From positions 223,511 to 287,510 of the forward strand of contig CM007315.1 of NCBI GenBank assembly GCA_000333855.2: DNA of 64,000 nucleotides, read 5' to 3'. Made by a program: the position numbers and the translations under genes. This DNA is from Endotrypanum monterogeii. Taxonomy: Eukaryota > Euglenozoa > Kinetoplastea > Trypanosomatida > Trypanosomatidae. This document shows, one piece after another, positions 62,181-64,000 of this stretch. Positions within the stretch are counted from its first letter, which is position 1, and each line of letters opens with the position of its first letter. The notes under the pieces were generated by a model. It did not search any database, was not told the origin of the DNA, and was given only the letters and a program-made list of their open reading frames with translations.

Positions 62181-62925
62181 CGCACAGCCGACTGTTTATA
62201 CCTCGTTAACGTACACTGCGTTTGTGTGAAGGTGGGGAAGGGAGGATCAAGGTAAGGTGAACACAAGCACTGAAAGTAGCAGTGGTAAGTTGATCCTCAC
62301 CCCAATAAAATAAATAAAAAAAAACAATTAAGCTCTCCACGTCTAACCAACAGAGAAAGCCCTAACAGGGACACCAAGCACTCACTGTGAGGCCTCGATG
62401 GAAAAGCGGACGAGGAGTGGGGGGAGGGAAATTAAAAAAAAAATCCCAGAAGCTGAGGAAGGGGAGGGGGTGGCAAAAATGAGGAGGAAAAAAAGAAACG
62501 GAGGTCGGAGAAGCGCTCCTACAGCACGCGAGTTAAAAAAAAACGCACGGGGGAGGAGTGAGGGGGATACAGAGAAGAGATTTTTCGAGTATTTCAAAAA
62601 AACAATTGTATCAGGTTCGGTTAGTAGAAACACAAAACTCAACCACATCGATAGTGGGGGAGAAAAAAAAGGAGAAAGGGTAAGTGTTGGGAGCAACACA
62701 ACTGTGCATACAGACAAAGATTGACCTTTTCCCCTCATCCATCCACCACAAACCAAGACAAGCCGTGAAATGCTCTATTCCTTCGGAGGGCAAGGGCACA
62801 GAGGCTTTGAGCTGCTTGAGTTCGCTAGCTGTCTCGCCACTGGAAAAAAAAAAACCCTCCTCAGAAAGACTTTCCCTTCAGAGACTGTGTGGATAGACTC
62901 ACCGATTCGCCAACGTGTTTAGCAG

Positions 62926-63276
62926 TCAGAGCGCCTGCACAGATGTGACTGCGGGCAGGGGAAGCACGTGTCTGGGAAAAGAAAGTTGTGTAGTATATCT
63001 GGCCACCTTAGTCCAATCCGTAGTCGTGCCGATGGCCACAGTCTTCAAGGATGGAGAGTGTTTTGTGGTGTGCAATCTAAGTGGGCTAGTGCAGCCGGAA
63101 AGATCGAGGCCGGATGAAGCGGAGGAGGAGTGGGGAGGGGGGGCTTGTGCGTAGAGATCCGATGTGGGGTATGAAAGAGGGGAGGCGGAGAGGGATCCCT
63201 GCGAAGGCGGAGACTGTACACCGGAGTGATACTCCCTCATGTATTCACAATGTAGGACTGTGCATTGGACCCTCAT
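62926..63276 (-). CDS. Weak candidate small protein
   Basis: 116 residues from the ATG at 63276, beginning MRVQCTVLHCEYMREYHSGV, with a Ser/Pro-rich middle and no recognised domain. Composition is somewhat better than in nearby spacer. The likely leader contains short upstream ATGs, so the start is doubtful; a start at 63240 is also possible. It may be non-coding. Confidence 0.22.
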   Translation of the reverse strand: MRVQCTVLHCEYMREYHSGVQSPPSQGSLSASPLSYPTSDLYAQAPPPHSSSASSGLDLSGCTSPLRLHTTKHSPSLKTVAIGTTTDWTKVARYTTQLSFPRHVLPLPAVTSVQAL

Positions 63277-64000
63277 ACCGTTCGATGTGTTGCATTCACA
63301 CACATACACACACAGGGGCAGATGTATCCTCTTGTCTTCAGGTGGGCTCAAGGGTGAAGAGAGACGAGGCTCTTGTTAGGAGAGCAACAGCTACATCGGG
63401 GTGTGCCTGTTACAGTATTCGGGTGGGGGGGGGGTATCATCACCTTGAGATGTTTTTGTTGTGCTATCGATCAAGTTAGCACATATGGGTGAAAAAGGAG
63501 CAACTGTCTATGTCGACGAGTACTGATGCACCCGATTCTCTCGTTTTTTTCCCTCTCTCTTCTTTTCTACGCGCTGAAGTTCCGTCGATTACTCATCACA
63601 ACGTAAATATATATATTTTTAAATTATTTATTAATTACTATTGTTATTACGATGATTATCTTAATCTACACAATGAACGTTCATTCCTGGTGGAGCTACT
63701 TCATCGGACCTTGCGTTTTACGCAGCAAACACCGGGGTTGGAGTAGTGGGAAATGTTGGTGGGCGGGGGCGTGTATATAGATACATACACGTATACGTAC
63801 ACGTACACACAGGTACAACGGGATGTTCCAGCTGTTTTGGAAGGGAGCTGCACACACACACATACACACAGGGGGCGGGGGGGGGGACTGCGATAACAAA
63901 TAGTGAGAGGCGAATAGAGACAACATTCGGTCCGATACCTCGGCACAAGGTATATGCCACTTCCCTTTACCTCTGAGTTATCCCCACTCTCCCTAACCCC

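Larger units (their letters stand above)
62085..64000. other. Right-edge spacer
   Basis: It holds the leader of member 3, plus-strand A runs, a G run at about 63424-63434, an AT-rich patch near 63602-63660 and CA/TACACG-type repeats near 63780-63870. A minus-strand frame at 62926-63276 (MRVQCTVLHCEYMREYHSGV...) is possible but follows several upstream ATGs. No supported gene. Confidence 0.45.

Noticed and set aside
63980..64000. Telomere-like CCCTAACCCC at the right edge
   Set aside because: Only one unit is present, with no repetition; likely chance.
63718..64000. Minus-strand frame open to the right edge
   Set aside because: It translates CA and TACACG repeats and G/C runs and has no domain; probably not the end of a gene.

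Overview
The window looks like nuclear DNA of a trypanosomatid (Kinetoplastea). All well-supported genes (18, counting one cut by the left edge and two small candidates) lie on the minus strand. None shows an intron. Most have a pyrimidine tract and an AG a few to about 80 nt upstream of the first usable ATG, the arrangement expected for spliced-leader trans-splicing. Homopurine A and G runs are concentrated on the plus strand, so the transcribed sense is pyrimidine-rich. Spacers are long (0.5-4.3 kb) and full of TA, CA/TG and AAAT microsatellites. Roughly 40 percent of the window is coding. I saw no tRNA, rRNA, spliced-leader or CRISPR locus and no convincing strand-switch region, so this appears to be the inside of one polycistronic unit read from right to left. 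I cannot name genus or species.

Layout in ascending coordinates: 5' part of an unknown protein (1-542); a 1148-residue disordered protein with a repeated S-[IV]-x-F motif and a degenerate EF-hand-like end (3465-6911); two C2-type proteins (8382-9350, 9849-11108); a mitochondrial m-AAA protease of the FtsH/AFG3 type (11773-14658); a small unknown gene (17205-17633); a nodulin-like major facilitator transporter with a very large central loop (20818-23715); a small unknown gene (27967-28284); a ubiquitin-like/CesT-fold protein (29415-30413); three tandem BAR-like coiled-coil proteins (34057-42110); two short C2 proteins (43009-44979); two tandem four-span membrane proteins (47622-52593); a secreted class 3 lipase (55961-56863); and a third member of the four-span family (60000-62084).

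Most recognisable products act at membranes: four C2 proteins, three BAR-like proteins, three paralogous membrane proteins, a lipase and a transporter. From 34 to 62 kb the order is BAR x3, C2 x2, four-span protein x2, lipase, four-span protein. This suggests local tandem expansion of membrane-associated families; a shared pathway is only inference.

The most novel items are: (i) the four-span family, whose cytosolic part carries a conserved block resembling an LSm14/Scd6 fold and whose last loop is cysteine-rich; (ii) a 320-bp nearly identical tract shared by two otherwise diverged members, which points to gene conversion; (iii) a ubiquitin-like plus CesT-chaperone-like fusion; and (iv) plus-strand coding-like remnants inside minus-strand spacers, including one with retroelement-like motifs (31.7-33.8 kb) and one ORF split by a single in-frame TGA (57.45-57.91 kb).
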